Shown here piece by piece: positions 44,544-52,474 of a stretch of DNA of 57,534 nucleotides. Positions within the stretch are counted from its first letter, which is position 1; each line of letters starts with the position of its first letter. This DNA comes from Streptomyces bobili. Lineage in GTDB: Bacteria; Actinomycetota; Actinomycetes; Streptomycetales; Streptomycetaceae. The DNA lies in the NCBI RefSeq assembly GCF_002154575.1, contig NZ_MUBA01000121.1, forward strand, positions 1-57,534, in the 5' to 3' direction. The translations under genes and the position numbers were made by a program. Under the pieces are notes generated by a model. The model searched no databases. It had not been told where the DNA came from and saw nothing but the letters and a program-made list of their open reading frames with translations.

Positions 44544-46118
44544 TCAGATGCCCGAACCCAGAGTCCCCGTCGTGTAGGCGCACTCGGTGTAGATGTAGCC
44601 GGGCTCCAGCTTCGCGGTGTCCGTGGCCGGGGTGGAGATGGAGTCCGATGTCGACTTGTGTACGAAGTAGGTGGTGCCGGGCGGCAGGCTGATCGTGCGC
44701 TGCGGGTAGTTCTTGCTGCCGCTGCACGGCTCGAACGAGGGGTTGAGGGTGCTGGACACGGAGTACGCCTTGCAGCTGCCGCAGCCCTTGAGGGTGAGGC
44801 TGCCCGTCACCGGGCCGGTGTAGAGGACGGTGACCTCGTCGGGGCTGTCGTTCTTCACCGTGACGGAGATGCTGCCGCCGGACCGCGTCGTGGGCAGGGT
44901 CTTGCCCGCGGCCGGCAGGGTCTGGGCTATCTCCGCCCCGATCGCGATCTTCTTTGCGCGGGCCGCGTTCTTGGCGGTGCCGTGCGCCGAGACGTACTCG
45001 TTCATCGTCGTCTGCGCGGCCTCGAAGTCGCCGTCCCGGTACTGGTCCACGCCGCAGGTGTACGCGCCCGCGTCGGCGCTGCTCGTGGCGCGTCCGGCGT
45101 CCGCGGTGAGGGCGGCCTCGATGCCCGCCTCGTCGCCCGGCAGGTCCGCGATGCGGGAGCCGAGGTCGCTCAGCCGCTGGACGGCCGTGCAGGGTTCGGC
45201 TCCGGAGAGGCCCTTGACCTCGCGGGTGACGGCGGCGGCCACGGCCGGCTGGACCTTGGCGGCCTGGTCGGAGTCGGGGAAGGTGGTCAGCAGTTCGCCG
45301 AACTGTGCCGCCCAGGTGGACTGGTCGGAGGCGAGGCCGCGCGAGGCGCACTCGTACAGGGAGGTGGCCAGCCGGTCGTCGGGCCACTTCTCCAGGGTTC
45401 CGAGGTCCGTGGACGGCATCTCCTCGGGGACGGTGCGCAGATAGGTGAGGGGTGCCACGGCGGTGCAGTAGTCGGCGTCCTCGAAGGGTGCGGCGACCGT
45501 GGTGTAGAAGGTCTTCATCCGGGTCGGCACCCGCTCGGCCGCCCGCGAGCCGGGGTGGTCGGATCTGAGGGCCTCGTAGGCCTTCAGCGCTTCGCGGTAG
45601 CCGGCCTTGCCGCCGCTGAAGTCCTTCTTGCCGGAGGCGGTGACCAGTTCGTCGGCCTCGTCGAGCCGGTCGAGGAGCATCTGCTCCGTCGCCTCGTCCC
45701 GCGCGTCGTCGTACAGCACGACACCGCCGGTCGGTACGGCGAGCAGGACCAGGCCCAGCAAGAGGGCGAGGGGAGCTCGCTGGACGACGGCCGTGCGGGA
45801 GCGCAGGCCGACGGACGCGCCGTGCGCCGCGGCCCCGGCGAGGAAGACGGCGTACAGCAGGAGGGCCGCGACCGGGACGCCGTCCGGTTCGGCCGGCAGG
45901 GCCACGAGGAGCAGTACGGCGGTGGCGGTCCAGCACAGCAGCATGAGCACCCAGCGGCGCAGCAGCGCGTACCCGAGCCCCAGGCCGCTGAGGTTGAGCA
46001 CCGCGACCGCGACGGCCCGCGCGCCGTCCGGCGGCGAGGGCGGGGCCGGTGGCGGCGCCGCCGGCATGGGTGGCATCGGATAACTGTGGTTCTGCATGCC
46101 GTACGGATCCCCGGACAT
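44544..46118 (-). CDS. Membrane protein with large extracytoplasmic domain, function unknown
   Basis: This 524-residue protein has a Pro/Met-rich N-terminus (YPMPPMPAAPPPAPP) and four membrane helices between about 35 and 138. A long soluble part follows with coiled alpha-solenoid-like repeats (GYREALKAYEALRSDHPGSR, LLTTFPDSDQAAKVQ, YRDGDFEAAQTTMNEYVSAH), resembling TPR-type hairpins. It ends in a beta-rich domain with conserved Cys pairs (LKGCGSCKAY, YTECAY). It would face outwards. No named family is recognised. It starts MSGDPYGMQN after GGGAGG. Confidence 0.75.
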   Translation of the reverse strand: MSGDPYGMQNHSYPMPPMPAAPPPAPPSPPDGARAVAVAVLNLSGLGLGYALLRRWVLMLLCWTATAVLLLVALPAEPDGVPVAALLLYAVFLAGAAAHGASVGLRSRTAVVQRAPLALLLGLVLLAVPTGGVVLYDDARDEATEQMLLDRLDEADELVTASGKKDFSGGKAGYREALKAYEALRSDHPGSRAAERVPTRMKTFYTTVAAPFEDADYCTAVAPLTYLRTVPEEMPSTDLGTLEKWPDDRLATSLYECASRGLASDQSTWAAQFGELLTTFPDSDQAAKVQPAVAAAVTREVKGLSGAEPCTAVQRLSDLGSRIADLPGDEAGIEAALTADAGRATSSADAGAYTCGVDQYRDGDFEAAQTTMNEYVSAHGTAKNAARAKKIAIGAEIAQTLPAAGKTLPTTRSGGSISVTVKNDSPDEVTVLYTGPVTGSLTLKGCGSCKAYSVSSTLNPSFEPCSGSKNYPQRTISLPPGTTYFVHKSTSDSISTPATDTAKLEPGYIYTECAYTTGTLGSGI

Positions 46119-46260
46119 GGCTGTCCTCCCCCATCAACAGCGCCCGAACTTCGGTGACTTGTCAGTCTACGGGCGCCGATGCGCGGCTGACAGAGGTGCC
46201 GGGCATTGATCCCCCGGTTCGCCCGATCATGCCCGACGTGCGACGGGATCACCCCTTCGG

Positions 46261-46285
46261 CCCAGCGATGAATCGATTCGCTGGG
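46261..46285. promoter_or_regulatory. 25-bp inverted repeat upstream of the small secreted protein gene
   Basis: CCCAGCGA and TCGCTGGG are perfect 8-bp arms around TGAATCGAT, 100 bp before the GTG. Further ATCGA elements lie nearby. It may be an operator. No regulator gene is adjacent. Confidence 0.5.
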
Positions 46286-46384
46286 TGAATCGAGAGGTGA
46301 CGCACGGTCAGGCACAGGGCCGCGCGGCGATGCTGGCGCAGGCCTTTTCCTGACTTTCCCGACTCTTCCTCAAGGAGTTCCGCT

Positions 46385-46678
46385 GTGCGTGTTCCTCGTA
46401 CGGTGCTCAGCACCCTCGGTTCCGCCGCTCTCGTTCTCGCCTCCCTGGGCGCGGTGACCGCCGTCACCGCGGGCTCCGCCGCAGCGGACCCCTGCGGTTT
46501 CTACGAGACCGGCTCCGACGCCTACTACAACCACTGCACCTCCGACGGCTCGCGCGTGATCGTCAAGGTGGAGGTGGCCTGGGCGCCCGACTACGAGCGG
46601 TGTGTCGCGCCCGGCAAGACGTGGCTGGGCTCCGCCGGTGAGATCCAGGGTGCCCACTACACCGGCCGCACCTGCTGA
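46385..46678 (+). CDS. Small secreted Cys-containing protein, DUF6355-like
   Basis: This 97-residue protein starts at GTG with AAGGAG 7 nt upstream. It has a signal peptide (LSTLGSAALVLASLGAVTAV, cleavage near SAAA) and a mature domain of about 62 residues, CGFYETGSDAYYNHCTSDGS to YTGRTC, with four cysteines likely to form two disulfides. The CGFYET..YYNHC pattern is what I recall of DUF6355, secreted proteins often found near natural-product genes. Its role is unknown. A perfect hairpin follows. Confidence 0.82.
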   Translation: MRVPRTVLSTLGSAALVLASLGAVTAVTAGSAAADPCGFYETGSDAYYNHCTSDGSRVIVKVEVAWAPDYERCVAPGKTWLGSAGEIQGAHYTGRTC

Positions 46679-46695
46679 CCGAAGCGGTGGGGCCA

Positions 46696-46729
46696 CGGAG
46701 GGCCGGGACGGCTTCGTCCCGGCCCTCCG
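46696..46729 (+). terminator. Perfect 15-bp hairpin terminator
   Basis: CGGAGGGCCGGGACG and CGTCCCGGCCCTCCG pair perfectly around GCTT, 18 nt past the small secreted protein gene. It insulates that gene from the following operon. Confidence 0.8.
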
Positions 46730-46772
46730 GCATGCGGCCTTCCGGAACGGAGGGGCGAAAGGGGCTGGCAAA

Positions 46773-46790
46773 TGAAAATGGTTATCGATA
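46773..46790 (+). promoter_or_regulatory. AT-rich Fur/Zur-like box upstream of the metallophore-like operon
   Basis: TGAAAATGGTTATCGATA stands out as an AT-rich island in high-GC sequence, 98 bp before the first gene. It matches the Streptomyces Zur consensus as I recall it (TGAAAATGATTTTCA) at 12 of 15 positions and also resembles Fur-type GATAATGATTATC boxes. It could overlap a promoter. Metal control of the operon is inferred from this plus gene content. Confidence 0.55.
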
Positions 46791-46887
46791 GCGTGTGGGT
46801 GCGCGCAGCCCGGCATCCTCGACCTTCGGCGAGGGTTCGCCGGGCTGCCCTGGCGCGCCCGAACTCGCCGCTCGAAAAAGGGGAACT

Positions 46888-48144
46888 GTGGCTCATCTGC
46901 TGATGGTCGAGAGCTGGGTCGGATCGATGAGCAGGCTGTTGCCCCGGGCCATCGGGGAGGGCGGCCACACGTTCACCTTCCTCACCCGCGACCTGCACCA
47001 CTACCTGCGCTCGGCCCCCGAGGGGACGGCGCACCCGCTGCTCGGCGCCCGCAACGTGATCACGGCGGACACCAACGACCTCGACGCCCTGCTCCCCGAG
47101 GCCGAGCGGCTGCACGCGGCACTGCGCTTCGACGGCGTCCTCACCTCCTGCGACTACTACCTGCCGGCCGTGGCCCGGATCGCCGACCGCCTCGCACTGC
47201 CCGGCCCCGGCCCCGAAGCGGTCGGGAACGCCTGCCGCAAGGACGCCACCCGCCGCGTCCTCGCCGAGGCCGCCGTGCCCGGCCCCCGCTTCGCCCTGCA
47301 CGAGGAGTGGGCCGACCTGGCCCGCTCCGCCCGCGAGATCGGCTACCCACTCGTCGTCAAGCCGGTCGACCTGTGCGCCGGCATGTACGTGCGCCGCGTG
47401 GACGACGAGCGCCAACTCGCCGACGCCGTACGGGCGATGGCCGGCTTCCCGGTGAATGCGCGCGGGCAGCGCAGGTCGACCGCCGTGCTGCTGGAGGAAC
47501 TCATGGACGGGCCCGAGGTGAGCGTCGAGACGGTCTCGCACGCCGGCATGGTCCAGGTGGTCGGTGTGACCGACAAGAGCGTCGGCGGGGCGCCCGCCTT
47601 CATCGAGACCGGCCACATGTTCCCCGCCGACCTGACCCCCGCCGACACCGAGGCCGCCGAACAGACCGCACTGAGCGCGCTCAAGGCCCTCGGCCTGACC
47701 GAGGGGGTCGTGGCGCACACCGAGATCAAGCTGACCTCCGCCGGACCGCGCGTCGTCGAGGTCAACCCCCGGCCCGCCGGAAACCGCATCACCGAACTGG
47801 TCCGCCACGTCACCGGCGTCGACCTCGCCGCCGCCTTCGTGGACGTCGCCCTCGGCCGCGCGCCCGACCTGCGGCGCACCGACACCGGAGTGCGCAGCGC
47901 CGCCATCGGCTTCCTCGTCCCGGAGCGCGCCGGCACCCTGGAAGCGCTCGACGGGAACGGCGTACGCGAGGCGGACGGCGTCCTGGAGGTCGAACTCGCC
48001 GAACCCGGCCGGACGGTGAAGGCGGCCGGCAGCAACAACGAATACCTGGGGCACGTCATGACCGCCGACACCGGCGGCCCCGGCGCCCGCGCCCGCGTCG
48101 AGGACCTGCTGTCCGGGCTGCGCGCGGGACTGGTCGTCCGATGA
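46888..48144 (+). CDS. ATP-grasp carboxylate-amine ligase
   Basis: This 418-residue protein has a Rossmann-like PreATP-grasp N-terminus (VAHLLMVESWVGSMSRLLPR) followed by the ATP-grasp fold: YPLVVKPVDLCAGMYVRRV (adenine/phosphate loop), VLLEELMDGPEVSVETV and the Mg-binding VVEVNPRPAGNRI. It resembles L-amino acid ligases of the BacD/carnosine-synthase type, which form amide bonds through acyl phosphates. GTG 46888 is chosen because AGGGGA lies 5 nt upstream; sequence further upstream overlaps the regulatory box. It is the first gene of a nine-gene overlapping unit and probably forms the amide bond of the product. Confidence 0.9.
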   Translation: MAHLLMVESWVGSMSRLLPRAIGEGGHTFTFLTRDLHHYLRSAPEGTAHPLLGARNVITADTNDLDALLPEAERLHAALRFDGVLTSCDYYLPAVARIADRLALPGPGPEAVGNACRKDATRRVLAEAAVPGPRFALHEEWADLARSAREIGYPLVVKPVDLCAGMYVRRVDDERQLADAVRAMAGFPVNARGQRRSTAVLLEELMDGPEVSVETVSHAGMVQVVGVTDKSVGGAPAFIETGHMFPADLTPADTEAAEQTALSALKALGLTEGVVAHTEIKLTSAGPRVVEVNPRPAGNRITELVRHVTGVDLAAAFVDVALGRAPDLRRTDTGVRSAAIGFLVPERAGTLEALDGNGVREADGVLEVELAEPGRTVKAAGSNNEYLGHVMTADTGGPGARARVEDLLSGLRAGLVVR

Positions 48145-48980
48145 CGACCACCGCGGCCTTCCACACCTTCCACGCGTACGACGACCTCGTCGACCGCGTC
48201 CGGGCCGGCGCCCTCGGCCCCGACCCGGCCACCCGGCGGATCGCCGTCGCCTTCACCACCCGGCAGGCCGTACGCCACGACGGGCGCGGCACCGGTTACC
48301 GCAACGAGGTGCTCAGCCTGCGCCTCGCCGAGGCCGTCGGCTCCTGCGCCGTCGAACCCGGAGAACTGCCGGACAGCGCGCTCGACGACTGCGTCGGCGC
48401 CGACGTGGCCCACCTCCTGGAGCACCCCCTGCTGCCGGTGCGGGTCGCCGCCCTCGACGCCTACCTCCTGCACGTCACCCCCCACACCCCCGAGCACGGC
48501 GCCCGCCCGGTCCCGCTGCCCGCCGGATCCTCCCTGGAGAAGTCCCGCGCCCGCGCCCGCGCCGTCGTCGAACTGCTCGACCTGCCCGCCGGAGCGACCG
48601 TCCTCGTCGTCGGTGTCGTCAACTCCCTCCTCGAAGCGCTCCGTTCGCGCGGTCTCGGCTACCTGCCGAGCGACCTCAAGGGCGGCACCACCGAGTGGGG
48701 CGAGCCCGTCCTCACCGACGCCCTCGCCGCCGCCGACCGCTGCGACGCCCTGCTCGTCTCCGGCATGACCCTCGGCAACGGCACCTTCGAACCCCTGCGC
48801 CGGCACGCCCAGACGCACGGCAAGCAACTGGTCGCGTTCGCCCAGACCGGCAGCGCCGTCCTGCCCCGCCTCCTCGGCCACGGGGTGAGCGCCGTCTGCG
48901 CCGAGCCCTACCCCTTCTTCTGGCTCGACGGCGGACCAGGAACCGTCCACCGCTACGGCCGTCCGGGAGCCGCTCGATGA
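48141..48980 (+). CDS. DUF4213/DUF364 Rossmann-like protein, putative heavy-metal chelation domain
   Basis: This 279-residue protein has an N-terminal part (RIAVAFTTRQAVRH, PLLPVRVAALDAYLLH) fitting DUF4213. The C-terminal DUF364 domain shows VLVVGVVNSLLEALRS, the diagnostic CDALLVSGMTLGNGTFEPL and HGVSAVCAEPYPFF. Pfam describes DUF364 as a putative metal-chelation domain with a PLP-transferase-like fold. It is coupled by ATGA overlap to the ATP-grasp gene and to the PLP enzyme gene. I infer a role in assembling or handling a metal-binding product; the chemistry is unknown. Confidence 0.85.
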   Translation: MTTTAAFHTFHAYDDLVDRVRAGALGPDPATRRIAVAFTTRQAVRHDGRGTGYRNEVLSLRLAEAVGSCAVEPGELPDSALDDCVGADVAHLLEHPLLPVRVAALDAYLLHVTPHTPEHGARPVPLPAGSSLEKSRARARAVVELLDLPAGATVLVVGVVNSLLEALRSRGLGYLPSDLKGGTTEWGEPVLTDALAAADRCDALLVSGMTLGNGTFEPLRRHAQTHGKQLVAFAQTGSAVLPRLLGHGVSAVCAEPYPFFWLDGGPGTVHRYGRPGAAR

Positions 48981-50065
48981 CCACGACCGCCGTCCTGCCC
49001 GACGCGCGCCGCGAACTCCTCGCGCTCCTCGGCCGCACCCCCGTGGTGCGCGTCACCGCCGACCTGCCCGGCCCGCACCCCGGCTTCTGGGCCAAGCTGG
49101 AGGCGCTCTCGGCCGGCGGCATGAAGGCGCGGGCCGCGGTGTCCATGCTGCTCGGCGCCCGCGAACGCGGCGAACTGCGCCCCGGCGCCCCGGTGGTGGA
49201 GTCCACCTCCGGCACGCTCGGCATCGGCCTCGCCTTCGCCGGACAGGCGCTCGGCCACCCGGTCGTGCTGGTCGGCGACCGCGAACTGGAACGGTCGATG
49301 CGGCAGTTGCTGCGCGCCCACGGCGTCCGCCTGGAGATCGCCGAACGGCCCGCGCTCCAGGGCGGCTGGCAGGCCGCCCGCCTCGCCCGGCTCCGCGAAC
49401 TCCTCGCCGAACTCCCCGGCGCCTACTGGCCCGACCAGTACAACAACCCCGACAACACCGCCGGTTACGCCTCCCTCGCCGCCGAACTCGCCACCCAGCT
49501 CGACCACCTGGACATCCTGGTGTGCAGCGTCGGCACCGGCGGCCACAGTGCCGGCGTCGTCGGACCGCTGCGCCGCCACTGGCCCGCACTGCGGCTGATC
49601 GGCGTCGACGCCACCGGCTCCACCATCTTCGGCCAGCCCGCCCGCCCCCGCCTGATGCGCGGCCTCGGCAGCAGCATCCACCCGCGCAACGTCGCCTACG
49701 ACGCCTTCGACGAGGTCCACTGGATCGGCCCCGCCGAGGCCGTCGACAGCTGCCGCAGACTCGCCCGCGGCAGCTTCGTCACCGGCGGCTGGAGCACCGG
49801 CGCGGTCGCCCGCGTCTCCGCCTGGGCGGCCCGTGTGCACCCCGGCGCGGTCGTCGCGACCGTCTTCCCCGACGGCCCGCACCGCTACCTCGGCACCGTC
49901 TACGACGAGGACTTCACCGCCGCGCACGGCGTCGACCCCGCCACCGCGGCCACCCGGCCCGTGGAGATACCGCACCCGCACACCGCCGAGGCGACGGGCT
50001 GGGCGCGCTGCACCCGCGTCACCGACCCGCTCGGCGCCCTCCGCGGCACGGAGGCCCACAGGTGA
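48977..50065 (+). CDS. PLP-dependent cysteine synthase-family enzyme
   Basis: This 362-residue fold-type II PLP enzyme has the Schiff-base Lys50 in ALSAGGMKARAA, the substrate loop ESTSGTLG (75-82), the YWPDQYNNPDN segment and the phosphate-binding GTGGHSAG (186-193). It belongs with O-acetylserine sulfhydrylase and SbnA-like beta-replacement enzymes. In siderophore and metallophore pathways such enzymes make 2,3-diaminopropionate-type or N/S-substituted alanine units from an activated serine. No sulfur-assimilation gene is nearby and both flanks are biosynthetic, so a dedicated building-block role is likely. Confidence 0.9.
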   Translation: MTTTAVLPDARRELLALLGRTPVVRVTADLPGPHPGFWAKLEALSAGGMKARAAVSMLLGARERGELRPGAPVVESTSGTLGIGLAFAGQALGHPVVLVGDRELERSMRQLLRAHGVRLEIAERPALQGGWQAARLARLRELLAELPGAYWPDQYNNPDNTAGYASLAAELATQLDHLDILVCSVGTGGHSAGVVGPLRRHWPALRLIGVDATGSTIFGQPARPRLMRGLGSSIHPRNVAYDAFDEVHWIGPAEAVDSCRRLARGSFVTGGWSTGAVARVSAWAARVHPGAVVATVFPDGPHRYLGTVYDEDFTAAHGVDPATAATRPVEIPHPHTAEATGWARCTRVTDPLGALRGTEAHR

Positions 50066-51093
50066 ACGCCCGCCTGCGCACCGTGCGCCTCGTCCTCGCC
50101 GAGCCGCTGCGCATCTCCCGCTCCACCATGGCCGCCCGCGACGCCGTGTGGCTGACCGTCGAGCACGACGGACTGCGCGGCCACGGCGAGGCCGTCACCA
50201 GCGTGTACTACGGCCTCGACACCCCCACCCTGCAACGTCTCCTCGCCGCCGTCGACCTGGGCCGCTTCGCCGACCCGGAGACCGCCCTGGAAGCCCTGCG
50301 CGACGACGAACCCTCCGTGCCGCCGGCCGTGACCGCCGCCGTCGAGGCCGCCCTCCTCGACCTCGTGGGCAAGCGGGCGAACGCTCCCGTCCACCGGCTT
50401 CTCGGCGCGCCCGCGGCCCCCGTGGCCGCCACCGCCCGCACCCTCGGCATCACCTCGCTCACCCATGCGGCGGCGCAGGCCCGCCGGCTCGCCGCGAGCG
50501 GCTTCCAGGTCCTCAAGGTGAAGGCGGGCAGCCCCGACCCCGAGGACGACGTGGAACGCGTCCGCGTCGTGCGCGACGCGGCCCCCGGTGCACGGCTGCT
50601 CCTCGACCCCAACGGTGCCTGGACGCTCCGCCAGGCCGAGAAGCTCCTGCCCCGCTACGCCGAACTCGGCGTCGAGGCCGTCGAACAGCCCCTCGCGCCC
50701 GGCGATCCGGAGACGCTGGCCGCCCTCGCCGAAAGGTCACCGCTGCCCGTCATCGCCGACGAGGACGCCGTCGGCCTGGAGGACGCCCGCCGCCTCGCCG
50801 GACGCGTGCACGGCGTCAACGTCAAGCTCGCCAAGTGCGGCGGCGTCCACGCGGCCCTGCGCATCGCCGAGGCCATCGAGGGCAGCGGCACCGCGCTGAT
50901 GCTGGGCTGCCTCACCGCCAGCAGCCTCGGCCTCGCGCCCGCCGTCCACCTCGCCGACCGCGCCCGCTGGACCGACCTCGACGGACACCTGCTCCTCGCC
51001 GACGACCCCTGGAGCGGCATCGGCGGCGCCGACGGCTTCGTCCGCGCGAGCGACCGTCCGGGACTGGGGGTGACGCATGCGGACCTGGCATGA
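50062..51093 (+). CDS. Enolase-superfamily enzyme (dipeptide epimerase/MLE subgroup)
   Basis: This 343-residue protein has the enolase N-terminal capping domain and a TIM barrel. The catalytic KxK is at Lys152/Lys154 (LKVKAG), the metal ligands are Asp182 (LDPNGAW), Glu209 (VEQP) and Asp233 (IADED), and the opposite-face Lys is in VNVKLAKCGG (about 255-258). Lysines on both faces indicate 1,1-proton transfer, as in dipeptide epimerases and N-succinylamino acid racemase. It probably epimerises an amino-acid-derived stereocentre of the product. GTG overlaps the preceding stop. Confidence 0.9.
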   Translation: MNARLRTVRLVLAEPLRISRSTMAARDAVWLTVEHDGLRGHGEAVTSVYYGLDTPTLQRLLAAVDLGRFADPETALEALRDDEPSVPPAVTAAVEAALLDLVGKRANAPVHRLLGAPAAPVAATARTLGITSLTHAAAQARRLAASGFQVLKVKAGSPDPEDDVERVRVVRDAAPGARLLLDPNGAWTLRQAEKLLPRYAELGVEAVEQPLAPGDPETLAALAERSPLPVIADEDAVGLEDARRLAGRVHGVNVKLAKCGGVHAALRIAEAIEGSGTALMLGCLTASSLGLAPAVHLADRARWTDLDGHLLLADDPWSGIGGADGFVRASDRPGLGVTHADLA

Positions 51094-52474
51094 GATACGC
51101 GGCTTCCCGGTCGCCGTCCGGCTGCTGCTCGTCAACCAGCTCGGCGTCAACACCGGGTTCTACCTCCTCATCCCCTACCTCGCCGTCCACCTCGGCGAGA
51201 ACCTGGGCATGTCGGCGGCCGTCGTCGGCATCGTCCTCGGCGTGCGCAACCTCAGCCAGCAGGGCCTGTTCCTCATCGGCGGCTCCGCGGCCGACCGGCT
51301 CGGCGCGCGGGGCGTGATCATCGCCGGGTGCGCCCTGCGGACGGTCGGGTTCGCGCTGTTCGCGCTGGGCGACGGGTTGCCCGTGCTGCTCGCCGCGTCG
51401 GTGCTGAGCGGACTCGCGGGCGCCCTGTTCAACCCGGCCGTGCGCACCTACCTCTCCCAGGAGGCGGGGGAGCGCAAGGCGGAGGCGTTCGCCCTGTTCA
51501 ACGTGTTCGCCACCACCGGCGCCCTGATCGGCCCGCTGCTGGGCAGCGCCCTCCTCCTCGTCGACTTCCGCGCCTCCGCGCTGACCGCCGCCGGCATCTT
51601 CGCCGTCCTCACCGTGGCGCAGGCCCTCGTGCTGCCCGCCCGCGAGGTGCCGCCCAGCGAGGCGAGCGTCCTCGCGGACTGGCGCGAGGTGGCCGGCAAC
51701 CGCGCCTTCCTCGGCTTCGCCCTCGCCATGGTCGGCATGTTCACCCTGGAGAACCAGCTCTACCTGCTGCTGCCCGACGGCGCCCGGCGGGCCACCGGCT
51801 GGGACGGCGCGGCAGGCCTCGTCCTCCTCGTCGGCACACTCGCCAACCTGGCGTTCCAGCTGCGCGTCACCCGGGCCCTGAAGTCCCGCGGCCACCGGGC
51901 CCGTTGGATCGCCGCCGGACTCACGCTGATGGGCCTGGCGTTCCTGCCCCCGGCGGTGGTGGCCGGATCGTCGTCCGAGGGATGGCTGGTCGCCGTGCCC
52001 GTCCTGCTCGGCGCCCTGCTGCTGCACCTCGGCGTCATGATCGCCTCGCCGTTCGTCATGGAACTGATCCCCGGCTTCGGCCGCCCCGAGCTGACCGGCA
52101 CCTACTTCGGGATCTTCTACGCCGTCTCGGGCGTCGCCGCCGCCCTCGGCAACACGGTCGTCGGCTGGGCCATGGACACGGGCGAGGGAACCGGCGCCGA
52201 GTGGCTGCCGTGGGTGTTCTGCGCCGTGTTCGGGCCCGCTTCGGCGGCCGGGGTGGCCTGGCTGCACAGGCGAGGGGCACTGCCCGCGGGCCGGGGGGCC
52301 GATCCGGCGGGCCCGGCCGACCTGACGGCCCCGGCCGACCTGACGGGCTCGCCGGCCCAGGCCGCCTCGGGAGCGTCCGCCACCTCCACCTCCTGCGCGG
52401 CCTCCAACTCCGCCTCCACCTCCTCCGCGTCTTCCTGCTCCACCGCCTCCGCCGACGAGAGGAGCAACGCGTGA
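51077..52474 (+). CDS. MFS transporter, probable product exporter
   Basis: This 465-residue protein has twelve hydrophobic helices of the major facilitator fold. Motif A is GGSAADRLGARGV after helix 2, and PAVRTYLSQEAG follows helix 4. It overlaps the enolase-like gene by 17 nt. The C-terminus extends about 70 residues beyond the last helix as a low-complexity tail (Ala/Gly/Pro, then Ser/Ala/Thr/Cys-rich). The equivalent in staphylopine-like systems is the exporter CntE, which suggests export of the metallophore. Substrate and direction are inferred. Confidence 0.9.
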   Translation: MRTWHEIRGFPVAVRLLLVNQLGVNTGFYLLIPYLAVHLGENLGMSAAVVGIVLGVRNLSQQGLFLIGGSAADRLGARGVIIAGCALRTVGFALFALGDGLPVLLAASVLSGLAGALFNPAVRTYLSQEAGERKAEAFALFNVFATTGALIGPLLGSALLLVDFRASALTAAGIFAVLTVAQALVLPAREVPPSEASVLADWREVAGNRAFLGFALAMVGMFTLENQLYLLLPDGARRATGWDGAAGLVLLVGTLANLAFQLRVTRALKSRGHRARWIAAGLTLMGLAFLPPAVVAGSSSEGWLVAVPVLLGALLLHLGVMIASPFVMELIPGFGRPELTGTYFGIFYAVSGVAAALGNTVVGWAMDTGEGTGAEWLPWVFCAVFGPASAAGVAWLHRRGALPAGRGADPAGPADLTAPADLTGSPAQAASGASATSTSCAASNSASTSSASSCSTASADERSNA

